From the NCBI RefSeq assembly GCF_020532725.1, contig NZ_JAJAVC010000006.1, positions 186,001 through 250,000 on the forward strand: a stretch of DNA of 64,000 nt, in the 5' to 3' direction. Position 1 is the stretch's first letter. Every line of letters starts with the position of its first letter. Of this stretch, positions 46,957 through 56,090 are shown in pieces. Both the position numbers and the translations under genes were made by a program. The DNA comes from Methylobacillus arboreus. GTDB lineage: Bacteria > Pseudomonadota > Gammaproteobacteria > Burkholderiales > Methylophilaceae. The notes beneath the pieces are model-generated. The model was not told the DNA's origin. It made no database searches and was given only the letters and a program-made list of their open reading frames with translations.

Positions 46957-48834
46957 TTACAGGCTGAACACGTTCAGTGCACCGCCGCCAGGAGCAGCGT
47001 TGTACTTGGTCAGTTCTTTGTAACCACCAGCAGCGCCCAGCGCATCGGTGTCGTTATCAAGGCCAAGGTTCATCGCTACGCCAGCCCAACCACCGATACC
47101 GGAGAGCACGCCAACGTATTGCTTACCCTTGTGGGTGTATGTGAAAGCATTACCAATCACACCGGAACCTACCTGGAATTTCCAGAGTTCCTTACCACTT
47201 TGTGCATCAACAGCCTTGAACCAACGGTCCAGAGTACCGTAGAACACCAGGTCAGAAGCTGTGGTCAGAACACCACCCCAAGCAGAGAACTTCTCCTTGT
47301 TGTACCACTTGCTCTTGTTGGTCAATGGGTCATAAGCAGCGAAGCCACCCATCACGCCATCAGGACCAGCGAACATGGTCAATGTAGCACCAACCCATGG
47401 CTGACCAGCGATGTACTTGGACTCAACCGGCTCATAGGTCATACAAACGTGGTTGAGTGGGGAGTACACCAGGCCAGTACGTGGGGAGTAAGCAGCAGGC
47501 TGTTGGTCCTTGGTACCCAGCGCGGCAGGGCAGATACCCTTGGCGTTGTAGTCTTGGTGAGTAGAGTACTTGCCATCCTTGTGTGGAACGCCGCTGGCTT
47601 TGTCAACATGAGTTGCCCAGTTGACGAACGGGTGTACCTTTTCTGCGGCGATAATGCTGCCGGTATGTGCATCAAAGGTGTAAGCAAAACCGTTACGGTC
47701 ATGGTGCCATGCGTATGTCTTGCCGCCCTTATCGAACAGGATCACTTCGTTAATACCGTCATAGTCCCATTCATCGTGAGGTGTCATTTGATAACCCCAC
47801 TTGGCGATACCAGTGTCGACATCACGCGCGAAGATAGTCATGGACCACTTGTTGTCACCCGGACGTACGTCCGGGTTCCAAACGGATGGGTTACCAGTGC
47901 CGTAGTAAACCAGATTGGTTCTGTGGTCATATGGCCACCAGCCCCAGGTAGATCCACCACCGTGCTGCCAACCATCCTTAACTGCTTGTGGCTTCAACCA
48001 GGTCTTAACACCCAGGTCTTTTTCAGGGAACTTCAGCTTTTCCTTAGGCAATGCCTTGAAGGAGCCGCCTTCCTTGTTACCGCCGTTGACATCTTCATAT
48101 ACGGACAAAGCGCTGTAGTGCGGGTTGTCCTTGTTGAAGTCATTGCCGATCAGCACTTCGCTGTCAGGACCTGTGCTGTATGCCTTCCATACCAGTGAAC
48201 CATCCTTCAGGCTGTAAGCAGCCAGGAAGCAACGCACACCGAATTCAGCACCAGAACAACCGGTCAGAACCTTGTCCTTGATCACATGAGGTGCATTGGT
48301 GTTGGTGGCACCAACCTTGGGATCATTAACCTTGACATCCCAAACCTTGGCACCAGTCTTGGCATCCAGTGCAACCAGTACGCCATCATTCTGTTGCAAG
48401 AAGATTTTGCCATCGCCATAACCTAAACCGCGGCTGACGTTATCGCAGCAGAGCACAGCTTGTACGGATGGGTCTTGTTTAGGGAAATATGCCCAGATGA
48501 TCTTTTGGTTATCATTCAGGTCAAGCGCGTAGACATTGTTAGGGAATGCGGTATGTACATATAACACATTGCCTACAACAACAGGAGAGCCTTCGTGTCC
48601 ACGGTTTACACCGGTAGCGAATTGCCAAGCAGCCTTCACATTCTTGACATTGCTCTTGTTGATTTGATTCAGGGTGCTATAACCCTGATTGTTATGTTGC
48701 CCACGTGGATGTACCCAGTTGTTAGGGTCCTTCAATGCAGCTTCTTGGTCAGCAGCAGCGGATGCAACCATGGGCAATGCCATAGCCATACCGAAAGCCA
48801 CACCAAGCGCCAGCTTGATTTTGCTCATCTCCAT
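46957..48834 (-). CDS. xoxF: Lanthanide-dependent PQQ methanol dehydrogenase XoxF
   Basis: Periplasmic quinoprotein that oxidises methanol to formaldehyde or formate. The 625 residues start at ATG 48834 (GGAG upstream; ATG 48828 is an alternative) with a signal peptide ending MVASAAA. Eight-bladed propeller features are visible, including W-type repeats. Active-site features: adjacent cysteines C129-C130 in VLCCDN, the metal-ligand glutamate in CSGAEFG (E197), N315 in GTGNPS, and WDYDG with D357 and the extra D359. The extra aspartate two residues after the catalytic one is diagnostic of the lanthanide type; calcium-type MxaF has alanine there. It is followed by a strong terminator, then xoxJ and xoxG. 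Confidence 0.97.
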   Translation of the reverse strand: MEMSKIKLALGVAFGMAMALPMVASAAADQEAALKDPNNWVHPRGQHNNQGYSTLNQINKSNVKNVKAAWQFATGVNRGHEGSPVVVGNVLYVHTAFPNNVYALDLNDNQKIIWAYFPKQDPSVQAVLCCDNVSRGLGYGDGKIFLQQNDGVLVALDAKTGAKVWDVKVNDPKVGATNTNAPHVIKDKVLTGCSGAEFGVRCFLAAYSLKDGSLVWKAYSTGPDSEVLIGNDFNKDNPHYSALSVYEDVNGGNKEGGSFKALPKEKLKFPEKDLGVKTWLKPQAVKDGWQHGGGSTWGWWPYDHRTNLVYYGTGNPSVWNPDVRPGDNKWSMTIFARDVDTGIAKWGYQMTPHDEWDYDGINEVILFDKGGKTYAWHHDRNGFAYTFDAHTGSIIAAEKVHPFVNWATHVDKASGVPHKDGKYSTHQDYNAKGICPAALGTKDQQPAAYSPRTGLVYSPLNHVCMTYEPVESKYIAGQPWVGATLTMFAGPDGVMGGFAAYDPLTNKSKWYNKEKFSAWGGVLTTASDLVFYGTLDRWFKAVDAQSGKELWKFQVGSGVIGNAFTYTHKGKQYVGVLSGIGGWAGVAMNLGLDNDTDALGAAGGYKELTKYNAAPGGGALNVFSL

Positions 48835-48973
48835 TTTTATAAATCTCCATAGTGATACTACTAAGGGTTTAACAAGACCCAGCCCCGCGTATACCACCTC
48901 CCATTTATAATTATGGGTTGTTGCAGCATAGTTGAGACTTTGTCTCTTACTCACTTCAAAGCGAGTAGACTGC
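48835..48973 (-). promoter_or_regulatory. xoxF leader with several small dyads
   Basis: The leader between the proposed promoter and xoxF contains GAGAC/GTCTC with a 3-base gap (48934-48946), TACTC/GAGTA with a 10-base gap (48948-48967), and TGCA repeated at 48971-48984. They may be regulator sites or RNA hairpins; none matches a motif I can name. Two candidate translation starts, ATG 48834 and 48828, lie at its end. Confidence 0.4.
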
Positions 48974-49002
48974 ATCTTAGTGCAGGAAAAAATGTTTTGC
49001 AA
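48974..49002 (-). promoter_or_regulatory. Possible xoxF promoter
   Basis: Minus-strand TTGCAA (49002-48997) and TAAGAT (48979-48974) are 17 bases apart, each matching 4 of 6 sigma-70 consensus bases. It lies about 140 bases upstream of the xoxF start. Modest score, so a transcript map is needed to be sure. Confidence 0.4.
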
Positions 49003-49106
49003 TACTCTGTTTACATTTTACTTACAATTAAATAATTCCTAAACTTGGTATGACAAATTCCCTGAAAAATAAAAATTGCCTCCCAAATTAATGAGAAAAA
49101 TCCCCC

Positions 49107-50057
49107 ATGAGTGACTCACTATTCCCGGAAATCCAGCCCTATCAACAAGACTGGCTCAGCGTTTCGCCACTTCATTCTATTTACTATGAACAGTCGGGGA
49201 GCCCGGCCGGACAGCCTGTCGTCTTTTTGCATGGCGGCCCTGGCAGCGGTTGCAATCCGGGACAGCGCCGCTATTTTGACCCGGCCCATTACCGCATCAT
49301 TCTGCTGGATCAACGCGGCTGCGGACGCAGCACACCACAAGGGGAGACGCAGGAAAACACCACCAGCCATCTGGTCGCAGACCTTGATGCCCTGCGCCAG
49401 CATTTGGGGATTGATCGCTGGCTGGTGTTCGGCGGCTCATGGGGCAGCACCCTGGCGCTTAACTACGCCCTGGCCCATCCTCAACATGTCAGCGGCCTGA
49501 TCTTGCGCGGCATTTTCCTTAGCCGTCAAAGTGAATTGGATTGGTTCTTGCGTGATGTACAGCACTTCTTCCCCGAAACCTGGGCGAAGCTGCTTTCCTA
49601 CCTGCCGCCAGAAGAGCAGCATAATCCCTTAAGCGCTTTTGCCGAGCGCGTTTTTTCAAATGATCCAGCCATCAGCGAACCCGCAGCCGTCCATTGGAAT
49701 GCCTTCGAGGCCAGTATCATGACCTTGTTGCCAACCCCGATCAATGAGCAGGCAATCAATGCCAAAATCGAACTAGCCCGCGCACGGGTGCAAATTCATT
49801 ACATCCAGAACCAGTGTTTTGTCGGCCACCACGACCTGTTGGCAGAAGCAGCTGCCCAATTAAAAGACATCCCCACCGTCATTGTGCAGGGACGTTACGA
49901 TATGGTGTGCCCTCCATTGACAGCGCATCAGCTCCATGAGGCAATACCACATGCCGAGTTCCACATGATTCCGGATGCGGGACATTCTGGCATGGAGACA
50001 GGCACAAGGAGCGCCCTAATTGCCGCAACGGAGAAATTCAAGCAGCCATTACAATAA
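49107..50057 (+). CDS. pip: Proline iminopeptidase
   Basis: Alpha/beta-hydrolase that removes N-terminal proline from peptides. The 316 residues show the oxyanion region FLHGGPGSGCNP near residue 39, DQRGCGRSTPQ, and the nucleophile elbow GGSWGSTLAL with the catalytic serine near residue 110; the acid and base lie in VQGRYDMVCPP and DAGHSG. No signal peptide is seen, so it is cytoplasmic. Divergent from xoxF. Confidence 0.95.
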   Translation: MSDSLFPEIQPYQQDWLSVSPLHSIYYEQSGSPAGQPVVFLHGGPGSGCNPGQRRYFDPAHYRIILLDQRGCGRSTPQGETQENTTSHLVADLDALRQHLGIDRWLVFGGSWGSTLALNYALAHPQHVSGLILRGIFLSRQSELDWFLRDVQHFFPETWAKLLSYLPPEEQHNPLSAFAERVFSNDPAISEPAAVHWNAFEASIMTLLPTPINEQAINAKIELARARVQIHYIQNQCFVGHHDLLAEAAAQLKDIPTVIVQGRYDMVCPPLTAHQLHEAIPHAEFHMIPDAGHSGMETGTRSALIAATEKFKQPLQ

Positions 50058-50085
50058 TCAGCTTAATCAATCGCAGGAGCAACAT

Positions 50086-51372
50086 TTGGCACTCAACCTA
50101 TCCAGGGTCAAACATTTGGGCAGCCATCCGGCGTTGCACAAGTCGCGCCGCGCCTATGCCCGGCATCGCTACAGCACGCCGTTCTTTGTACTGCGCGAAA
50201 CATTGAGCAGCTTCCAGGTACACAATGGCTTTGGCATCTCGGCATCGCTGTCCTTTTATGCCATGTTTGCCCTGATTCCACTCATCGTGCTCATGTTCTT
50301 CCTGCTGAGCCACCTGGTGGTTTCCTCCAATTACGCCACAGTCAAACTGGCTATTCTGGTCAGCAACTTGGTGCCCAATCTCAGTAGCCGCATCATGGTT
50401 GAAGTCTATAACGCATCGCAGCACAAGGCTGCCTGGGGGGTCTTTGGCTTCATCGCCATGTTCTGGCTGGCTGTCCCTTTAGCAGGCGCATTACGCTCGG
50501 CCTTTTACACCATTGCCAGCGTGAAGGAAGCGCCATCTTTCATGCGGCGGCAGGTAAAGGATATTCTTGGTGTTCTCGGTATATTGCTGATGTTTTTCCT
50601 GTTTACCATCCTGGGTCTGGGTATAGAAAAAGTCGTTGAAGTCCTTGAGCCCCATGTCAGCTATTCCAGACACCTCAACTCAGCTACCTCTATCATCCTT
50701 ACCACCTTGCTGATGGCGGTTTTCTACCGGGTTTATTTCCCAGTGCGTCTCCGGTTTGCGCATATATTGATTGGCGCTACTGTCACTGCCTTGCTGTGGC
50801 TTGCCATGCGTCCCGCATTCAGCCTGTTCCTGTCTGTGAACCCCGCTTATGGGGCCGTGTTTGGCGGCATGAAAAACCTGTTCATCTCTATCGCCTGGCT
50901 TTACTACACCTTTGTGGTGTTCATGCTCGGAACAACATTGATTTCCACTTTACGTAAAAAAGACGTCTTGCTGCTGCGTGGCTTGTTCGACCAAATGCCG
51001 GAAGACCAAACCACCTACCTGGAAGAATTGATGGAGCGTTACGGCAAAACCTTCCGCAAGGGAGACTATATTTTCAAGATTGATGACAGCTGTCACGACC
51101 TGTATTACCTTGTATCAGGCCGCATCAAACTGATGCTGGGCGAAAGAGTGCTGCGAGAGCTCAACAGCGGGGATTATTTTGGGGAAATGGCATTCCTGAC
51201 CCAGACCCCCAGGGTGGCAGATGCCATCGTGGTCTCCAACGAAGCCAGGGTTGTGGTGGTCAACGCAGAGAGTATTGAAACACTGCTGCTAGGCGAGCCG
51301 CACATTACCATGAGTTTCCTGCGGCAAATGGCAACCCGCCTACAGCACAATCACATACAAGGCGCAGCCTAG
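50086..51372 (+). CDS. YihY/BrkB-type membrane protein fused to a cyclic-nucleotide-binding domain
   Basis: 428 residues from a TTG start (50086, CAGGAG 5-6 bases upstream); an in-frame extension back to 50020 overlaps pip and is not favoured. Residues about 50-290 are a YihY/BrkB domain with six hydrophobic segments (SASLSFYAMFALIPLIVLMF, NPAYGAVFGGMKNLFISIAWL). Residues about 310-425 form a CRP-like cNMP-binding domain: FRKGDYIFKIDDSCHDLYYLVSGRIKLML, LNSGDYFGEMAFL and TPRVADAIVVSNEARVVVV. The domain has GE in GDYFGEMA and R in TPRVADA, positions that bind phosphate in CRP. So a nucleotide-controlled membrane protein is likely; function unknown. Confidence 0.82.
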   Translation: MALNLSRVKHLGSHPALHKSRRAYARHRYSTPFFVLRETLSSFQVHNGFGISASLSFYAMFALIPLIVLMFFLLSHLVVSSNYATVKLAILVSNLVPNLSSRIMVEVYNASQHKAAWGVFGFIAMFWLAVPLAGALRSAFYTIASVKEAPSFMRRQVKDILGVLGILLMFFLFTILGLGIEKVVEVLEPHVSYSRHLNSATSIILTTLLMAVFYRVYFPVRLRFAHILIGATVTALLWLAMRPAFSLFLSVNPAYGAVFGGMKNLFISIAWLYYTFVVFMLGTTLISTLRKKDVLLLRGLFDQMPEDQTTYLEELMERYGKTFRKGDYIFKIDDSCHDLYYLVSGRIKLMLGERVLRELNSGDYFGEMAFLTQTPRVADAIVVSNEARVVVVNAESIETLLLGEPHITMSFLRQMATRLQHNHIQGAA

Positions 51373-51373
51373 A

Positions 51374-52057
51374 TTAACTGTCTGCCCACATGCGCAATAG
51401 ATTGTGATAAACGCCCGTCAGACGAATCACCTCCGGATCCTTGCCGCCACGCTCAGCGCCCACGGCCTGGATACTGTTATCTAGCTGAAACAGCAGCGTG
51501 CGCTGCGCGTCATCCCGCACCATGCTCTGCATCCAAAAGAACGATGAAACCCGCGCCCCGCGCGTGACAGAGGTGACATGGTGCAAACTGCTGGAAGGGT
51601 AAAGCACCATATGCCCAGCAGGCAGCTTCACCTCCTGTTTGCCAAACGTATCCTCAATCGTCAGCACACCACCGTCATAATCCTCCGGCTCGGAGAAAAA
51701 CAAGGTAGCAGACAAATCGCTACGAATACGGAAGCTGGTACCACGCAACTGGCGGATAGCATTATCCACATGCATGCCGAATGCCTGCCCGCCTTCATAA
51801 CGGTTGAATAATGGTGGAAATACCTTGAGCGGCAAAGCGGCGGAAATGAATAGTGGACTCTGCCCAAGCGCATCCTGGATCAAGTCGCCTATTTGGCGCG
51901 CCACTGGTGAGCCTTCCGGCAACTGCATATTGTTTTTGGCCAGCGCAGATTGACTGCCTGAGGTTACATTGCCATCTACCCATTCCGCTGCATCCATCAA
52001 CTGCCTGCACTGGGCAACTTGCTCCTTGGTTAGCACTTCTGGAATTTCAATCAGCAT
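51374..52057 (-). CDS. PKHD-type Fe(II)/2-oxoglutarate hydroxylase (PiuC/YbiX family)
   Basis: 227 residues from ATG 52057, preceded by AGGATGAAGAAA; the longer frame to 52108 is not supported. Fe ligands of the double-stranded beta-helix are seen as HVD at residues 96-98 and a histidine in [12 protein letters not shown] near residue 160, with the 2-oxoglutarate arginine probably in TRGAR. In E. coli and Pseudomonas the gene pairs with a catecholate siderophore receptor, as here with the upstream gene. It may modify siderophores or receptor-related substrates; the true substrate is not known. Confidence 0.9.
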   Translation of the reverse strand: MLIEIPEVLTKEQVAQCRQLMDAAEWVDGNVTSGSQSALAKNNMQLPEGSPVARQIGDLIQDALGQSPLFISAALPLKVFPPLFNRYEGGQAFGMHVDNAIRQLRGTSFRIRSDLSATLFFSEPEDYDGGVLTIEDTFGKQEVKLPAGHMVLYPSSSLHHVTSVTRGARVSSFFWMQSMVRDDAQRTLLFQLDNSIQAVGAERGGKDPEVIRLTGVYHNLLRMWADS

Positions 52058-52078
52058 TTTCTTCATCCTGCCATAAGC

Positions 52079-52114
52079 AAAAAACCCTATAGAGGTTAAC
52101 ACCTCCATAGGGTT
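52079..52114 (-). terminator. Terminator between the siderophore receptor and PKHD hydroxylase
   Basis: On the minus strand AACCCTATGGAGGT pairs with ACCTCTATAGGGTT (14 pairs, one G-T) around GTTA, followed by six T residues. It lies just 22 bases upstream of the hydroxylase start, so that gene depends on read-through or its own promoter. Confidence 0.85.
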
Positions 52115-52148
52115 AGAACATGAGATATATCGAACTAAAACTAGATAC

Positions 52149-54314
52149 TTAGAACTTGAAGTTCAGAGAAACAAATGCCAAGCGGCCTGGAGCCACGGTG
52201 GCAAAGTGACGTGTATAGGTCTGGTTAAAGTAACGTTTGTCGGTCAAATTTTGTAGGTTGAGCTGCAGGCTGATACGATCGTCAATCTTGTAATTCGCCA
52301 TAGCATCCCAACGAACATAGGAAGGTACATACAGGGAGTTACCTGGATCTGCATGAACCCTGTCTACATAAAATGCCCCACCACCTAAGGTCAGATCTGG
52401 TAGCACGCTGTAAGTTGTCCAAACGCTAGCACTGTTTTTGGCAATTCCTGGCAATTCTTTGCCCTTATTAGCAGCGCTACCAAGGTTAGTTGAGCCCCCT
52501 AAGAAATCACCCGTTTTGGATTGCTCAGTATCCAAATAAGTGTATCCTGCGAATACATTCCATTTAGCAGTAATCTTGCCTGCCGCACTAAGCTCAATAC
52601 CTTTGACATCGACTTCACCAGCATTAGCAAACACATCCGCTTCAGTTAAGACACGGGCATCATATTTTTGAGTATAAAAAGCCGCAGCGGTAAGTGCCAA
52701 TCCATCTAGCACTTCCCATTTGGTACCAACCTCAAAGCTCTTGGTGCGCTCTGGCCTCAAATTTGCTGTATTCGCTACGAGATTATTACCGTTTTCCTGG
52801 TTACCATCGCCGTTATTTAAGCCTACCGGGGTGCTGGAAGTCGCATATGAAACATAGACATTACCTTGGGAATTGATTTTATATACTGCCCCCAATTGAT
52901 AATTCCAGAAGGTATGCTCAGCATCTGCTACGTTATTCTTTACGTAGAACTTGTCATAACGCAATCCAGCATTTAACAGCCACTTATCATTCAACTCGAT
53001 ACTATCGAACGCGTAAAGAGATCTGTTCCTACTGGTCGTTGTTGAGGAAGGGGTCCCACTCCAGCTAACATCTAAACCTGAAGAGCGATTTGGATCAGGA
53101 TCATACATATTTACAGGACTATTTAATGTACCCGATGTTATAGCGGCAAATTGATCTGTCTCAGCTTTCGACCATTCAAAACCGATATTCACATTGTGGT
53201 TAATATCGCCAGTAGCAAATGCAATAGATAAATCCGTCAGATTGCTAATTGTCTCGGTCTTGGTATACCTGGCTTGGTTATTAAGGTTAAGCAAACCAGA
53301 GGCAGCTCCAGGCGCCTGCACTAAGGCACGAGTCGTGACATATTTATTCTTGGTCACACCATAGCGAGCAGTATTTCGCAATACGAGATCATCAGAAAAA
53401 GCATGCTTAAATTCTAATGTACCAATATCACTACCGGTCTTCTGGTAGTCTTTGTCTTTGAAACCATAGAAGGTATCTTTACTTACATGTAGCGGGCGAT
53501 GATAAAGAGTGCCAGAATTATCTGTATAAGGCAGACCACGATCGGACATGTCATCAGTTTCAAAGTGATACCAATTTGCCGACAAGGAAGTTGGTCCATT
53601 AAGTCCAAGCGTGATAGAAGGCATGAAACCCCAACGCTTCACGTCCACGGAATCACGTCCAGGAACATCCGCGTCATGCACCAATCCTACCAGGCGAATA
53701 GCTGCATCCTCACCAATCATGTAATTGCCGTCAAAAGTTGCACGACGATAGCGGTCAGTCCCTAGACCAATAGAACCGGAAGTAAAGTTATCCGCTTTAG
53801 CACGCTTCGTTACAATATTGATGCTGCCGCCAGCAGAGCCACGGCCATCAAAAGCACCGCTTGGCCCCTTTAGTACTTCCATTTGTTCTATTGCAAACAC
53901 TTCGCGTGTCTGAGCGCCAATATCACGTAAACCATCAACAAAGATTGCGCTTTGTGAGTCGAAACCACGGATAAATGGGCGATCGGTCAATGCAGAGCCA
54001 CCGCCTTCGCCAGAGCCAAATGTGATCCCAGGCGTAGTACGCAAGGCATCCTGGAAAGTATTCGAGCCGGTATCTCGGATCAAATCTTCAGTAATTACTG
54101 TCACCGATTTAGGCGTATCTTTCAAAGGAGCAGTAAATTTCTGATTAGCAGACTTCTGAACCGCATAAGGATTATCTTTTTTGGATTGAACCTGGAGCTC
54201 AGGTAACACTCCCGCCTCTTCAGCGGAGAAAGCTGATCCAGCAAACAATAGCGCAACCGCAGCAGCAGCAGGCTTCAATGCACTATCGTATTTTTGTGTA
54301 GTCGTTTTTTGCAC
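52149..54314 (-). CDS. TonB-dependent catecholate siderophore receptor (Fiu/PiuA type)
   Basis: Outer-membrane receptor of 721 residues. The likely start is GTG 54314 with AAAGGGA upstream, giving a signal peptide [16 protein letters not shown]; the longer frame to 54407 is not signal-like. Plug motifs are [40 protein letters not shown] and [12 protein letters not shown], and the barrel ends with VSLNFKF. The neighbouring PKHD hydroxylase points to the Fiu/PiuA group that takes up Fe-catecholates. A Fur-box-like site lies at 54362-54380. Confidence 0.9.
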   Translation of the reverse strand: MQKTTTQKYDSALKPAAAAVALLFAGSAFSAEEAGVLPELQVQSKKDNPYAVQKSANQKFTAPLKDTPKSVTVITEDLIRDTGSNTFQDALRTTPGITFGSGEGGGSALTDRPFIRGFDSQSAIFVDGLRDIGAQTREVFAIEQMEVLKGPSGAFDGRGSAGGSINIVTKRAKADNFTSGSIGLGTDRYRRATFDGNYMIGEDAAIRLVGLVHDADVPGRDSVDVKRWGFMPSITLGLNGPTSLSANWYHFETDDMSDRGLPYTDNSGTLYHRPLHVSKDTFYGFKDKDYQKTGSDIGTLEFKHAFSDDLVLRNTARYGVTKNKYVTTRALVQAPGAASGLLNLNNQARYTKTETISNLTDLSIAFATGDINHNVNIGFEWSKAETDQFAAITSGTLNSPVNMYDPDPNRSSGLDVSWSGTPSSTTTSRNRSLYAFDSIELNDKWLLNAGLRYDKFYVKNNVADAEHTFWNYQLGAVYKINSQGNVYVSYATSSTPVGLNNGDGNQENGNNLVANTANLRPERTKSFEVGTKWEVLDGLALTAAAFYTQKYDARVLTEADVFANAGEVDVKGIELSAAGKITAKWNVFAGYTYLDTEQSKTGDFLGGSTNLGSAANKGKELPGIAKNSASVWTTYSVLPDLTLGGGAFYVDRVHADPGNSLYVPSYVRWDAMANYKIDDRISLQLNLQNLTDKRYFNQTYTRHFATVAPGRLAFVSLNFKF

Positions 54315-54361
54315 AATTTTCCCTTTACAACTATTTACAGTTATTAAGAGGCTGGAATATA

Positions 54362-54380
54362 AATAATAAACGTTCTCGTT
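54362..54380 (-). promoter_or_regulatory. Fur-box-like site upstream of the siderophore receptor
   Basis: Minus strand AACGAGAACGTTTATTATT resembles the Fur consensus (about 13 of 19 positions by eye). It lies about 50 bases upstream of the receptor start, a fitting place for iron repression. Confidence 0.45.
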
Positions 54381-54551
54381 ACAAGTAAAATTCGTGATAC
54401 GTTGCAAATAAACAACACAATAACCATATGAAATTTATGGAAATTTCATTAAAATGTTGCCCCTTGATAACGTTATACTCATCAACAGGTTTTATTTAAC
54501 CCATTAAATCGCTTACGTTTTATTCAACCACACCATCGCGAGAGTTTTGCC

Positions 54552-55523
54552 GTGTCCTATATTGTCGTTGCTGCTTTATACAAATTTGCCAGCCTCCCTG
54601 ATTATCAGGAGCTTCAGCCAAGCTTGCTTGCTTTATGTAATGCCGAAGGCATCAAAGGTACGTTGCTACTGGCTGAAGAAGGCATTAATGGCACAGTAGC
54701 CGGTAGCCGCAAGGCGATTGATGCCTTATTGGCCTATCTGCGCCAGGATGCCCGGCTGGCAGATATTGAGCATAAGGAATCGCTCTCGGAGGAAATGCCG
54801 TTCTACAGGATGAAGGTACGGCTGAAAAAGGAAATCGTAACACTGGGTGTGCCAGGAATTGATCCGAATAAAAAAGTAGGCACCTACGTCAAGCCAGAAG
54901 ATTGGAACGCCCTGATTTCAGACCCGGATGTGATTTTGATCGACACCCGCAACGACTATGAGTATGGCATTGGCACATTCAAGGGGGCAATGGACCCTGA
55001 AACCACGACCTTCCGCCAATTCCCGGATTATGTACGCAACAATCTGGACCCGGCCAAAAACAAGAAGGTAGCCATGTTCTGCACTGGCGGCATCCGCTGC
55101 GAGAAAGCCAGCTCATATATGCTGGAACAAGGTTTTGAAGAGGTTTACCACCTGCAAGGCGGTATTCTGAAATATCTGGAAACAGTGCCTGAAGAAGAAA
55201 GCTTATGGGAAGGCGAATGCTTTGTCTTTGACCAGCGTGTTGCAGTCAAACATGGGCTGGAGATTGGAGATTACGACCAGTGCTTCGCTTGCCGTCACCC
55301 TGTATCGGCAGAAGATATGGCATCACCCAAATATGTTAAGGGCATCTCTTGCCCGCGGTGCTATGACAAACTTTCCCCAGAAAAGCGCGCCAGCATTGAA
55401 GAAAGGCAAAAACAAATTGAGCTTGCACGCCTGCGTGGAGAAGAACATATTGGTGACAATGCACGTAAGTATTCCACTATCCACAAACAGGCCAAAATAA
55501 AAAAAACGCCCCGCGAGGCATAA
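54552..55523 (+). CDS. trhO: tRNA uridine(34) hydroxylase TrhO (rhodanese family)
   Basis: Forms 5-hydroxyuridine at the wobble position of tRNAs using oxygen. The 323 residues (GTG start) have an N-terminal domain of about 95 residues ([10 protein letters not shown]), a rhodanese domain with [19 protein letters not shown] and the active loop [15 protein letters not shown], and a C-terminal zinc-ribbon-like part with [10 protein letters not shown] and [10 protein letters not shown]. The last codons form part of the terminator that follows. Confidence 0.93.
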   Translation: MSYIVVAALYKFASLPDYQELQPSLLALCNAEGIKGTLLLAEEGINGTVAGSRKAIDALLAYLRQDARLADIEHKESLSEEMPFYRMKVRLKKEIVTLGVPGIDPNKKVGTYVKPEDWNALISDPDVILIDTRNDYEYGIGTFKGAMDPETTTFRQFPDYVRNNLDPAKNKKVAMFCTGGIRCEKASSYMLEQGFEEVYHLQGGILKYLETVPEEESLWEGECFVFDQRVAVKHGLEIGDYDQCFACRHPVSAEDMASPKYVKGISCPRCYDKLSPEKRASIEERQKQIELARLRGEEHIGDNARKYSTIHKQAKIKKTPREA

Positions 55524-55538
55524 GTATCCTCAGGGGCG
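55500..55538. terminator. Terminator shared by trhO and secreted protein copy B
   Basis: CGCCCC...CCTC and its complement GAGG...GGGGCG form a two-part stem with an internal loop (minus strand), ending in a T-run on the minus strand. The right half is made of trhO coding bases, while the left half belongs to the 527-bp repeat. Confidence 0.7.
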
Positions 55539-56056
55539 AATCACCACAGGCAGCTGCAACCGCCTGTGCATGGCTTTTCAGACCGGGATTAGTGAACCCC
55601 GACGTAGCGCTTCACCTTGAAACCATGCTTAGGATGGGCAACATAGACAAACTTCTTACCCGCATTGCGATCAGCGCTCACACCACTAGTATCAATCCGG
55701 TTAACATTGAAGTGATGCCTAAAGTGCGGACGATTGTTACGTGACTGCACCACATCCTTGTGACTGATCACCGCTTCTGTTTCAGAAATACGGGCATCGG
55801 TGGCCAAACGGCTTGGGTTGATCGTCGCCGCTGCCAGCACCTGATGCTCAAACAGTGCAGGATTACTCTCAGCCTGTGCGAAAGGCGCCCAGGCAGCAAC
55901 CAGTGCGATCGTAACGATGGACAATGTCTTTTTCATGATTATCTCCAAGTAATTAATTTATTGATGAATTGTTTTGTCTCTTGCAATGGTTCCCATCGTA
56001 CTAGACCAACACCACAATAAAAACATAATATTCACTGATAAATACTTCGGAAAAAT
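55530..56056 (-). repeat. 527-bp inverted repeat, copy B
   Basis: Exact reverse complement of 34678-35204. Carries the second copy of the small secreted protein gene with its full upstream region. The junction on the trhO side falls inside a terminator stem. The other side ends 34 bases before the LysR-type gene. Confidence 0.95.
55589..55936 (-). CDS. Small secreted basic protein of unknown function, copy B
   Basis: 115 residues, identical in DNA and protein to the gene at 34798-35145: Sec signal peptide of 22 residues, then a basic, histidine-rich mature part ending KRYVGVH without cysteines. Complete identity, including silent sites, means recent duplication or continuing gene conversion. 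The upstream regions are also identical, so both copies should be controlled alike. Confidence 0.75.
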   Translation of the reverse strand: MKKTLSIVTIALVAAWAPFAQAESNPALFEHQVLAAATINPSRLATDARISETEAVISHKDVVQSRNNRPHFRHHFNVNRIDTSGVSADRNAGKKFVYVAHPKHGFKVKRYVGVH

Positions 56057-56090
56057 AGAATTGTTAAAGTAGGAAGCCAAGGAGCGCTCT

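Noticed and set aside
46903-48198. 431-codon plus-strand open frame opposite xoxF
   Set aside because: It is an antisense shadow of the highly biased xoxF coding sequence and has no recognisable domain.
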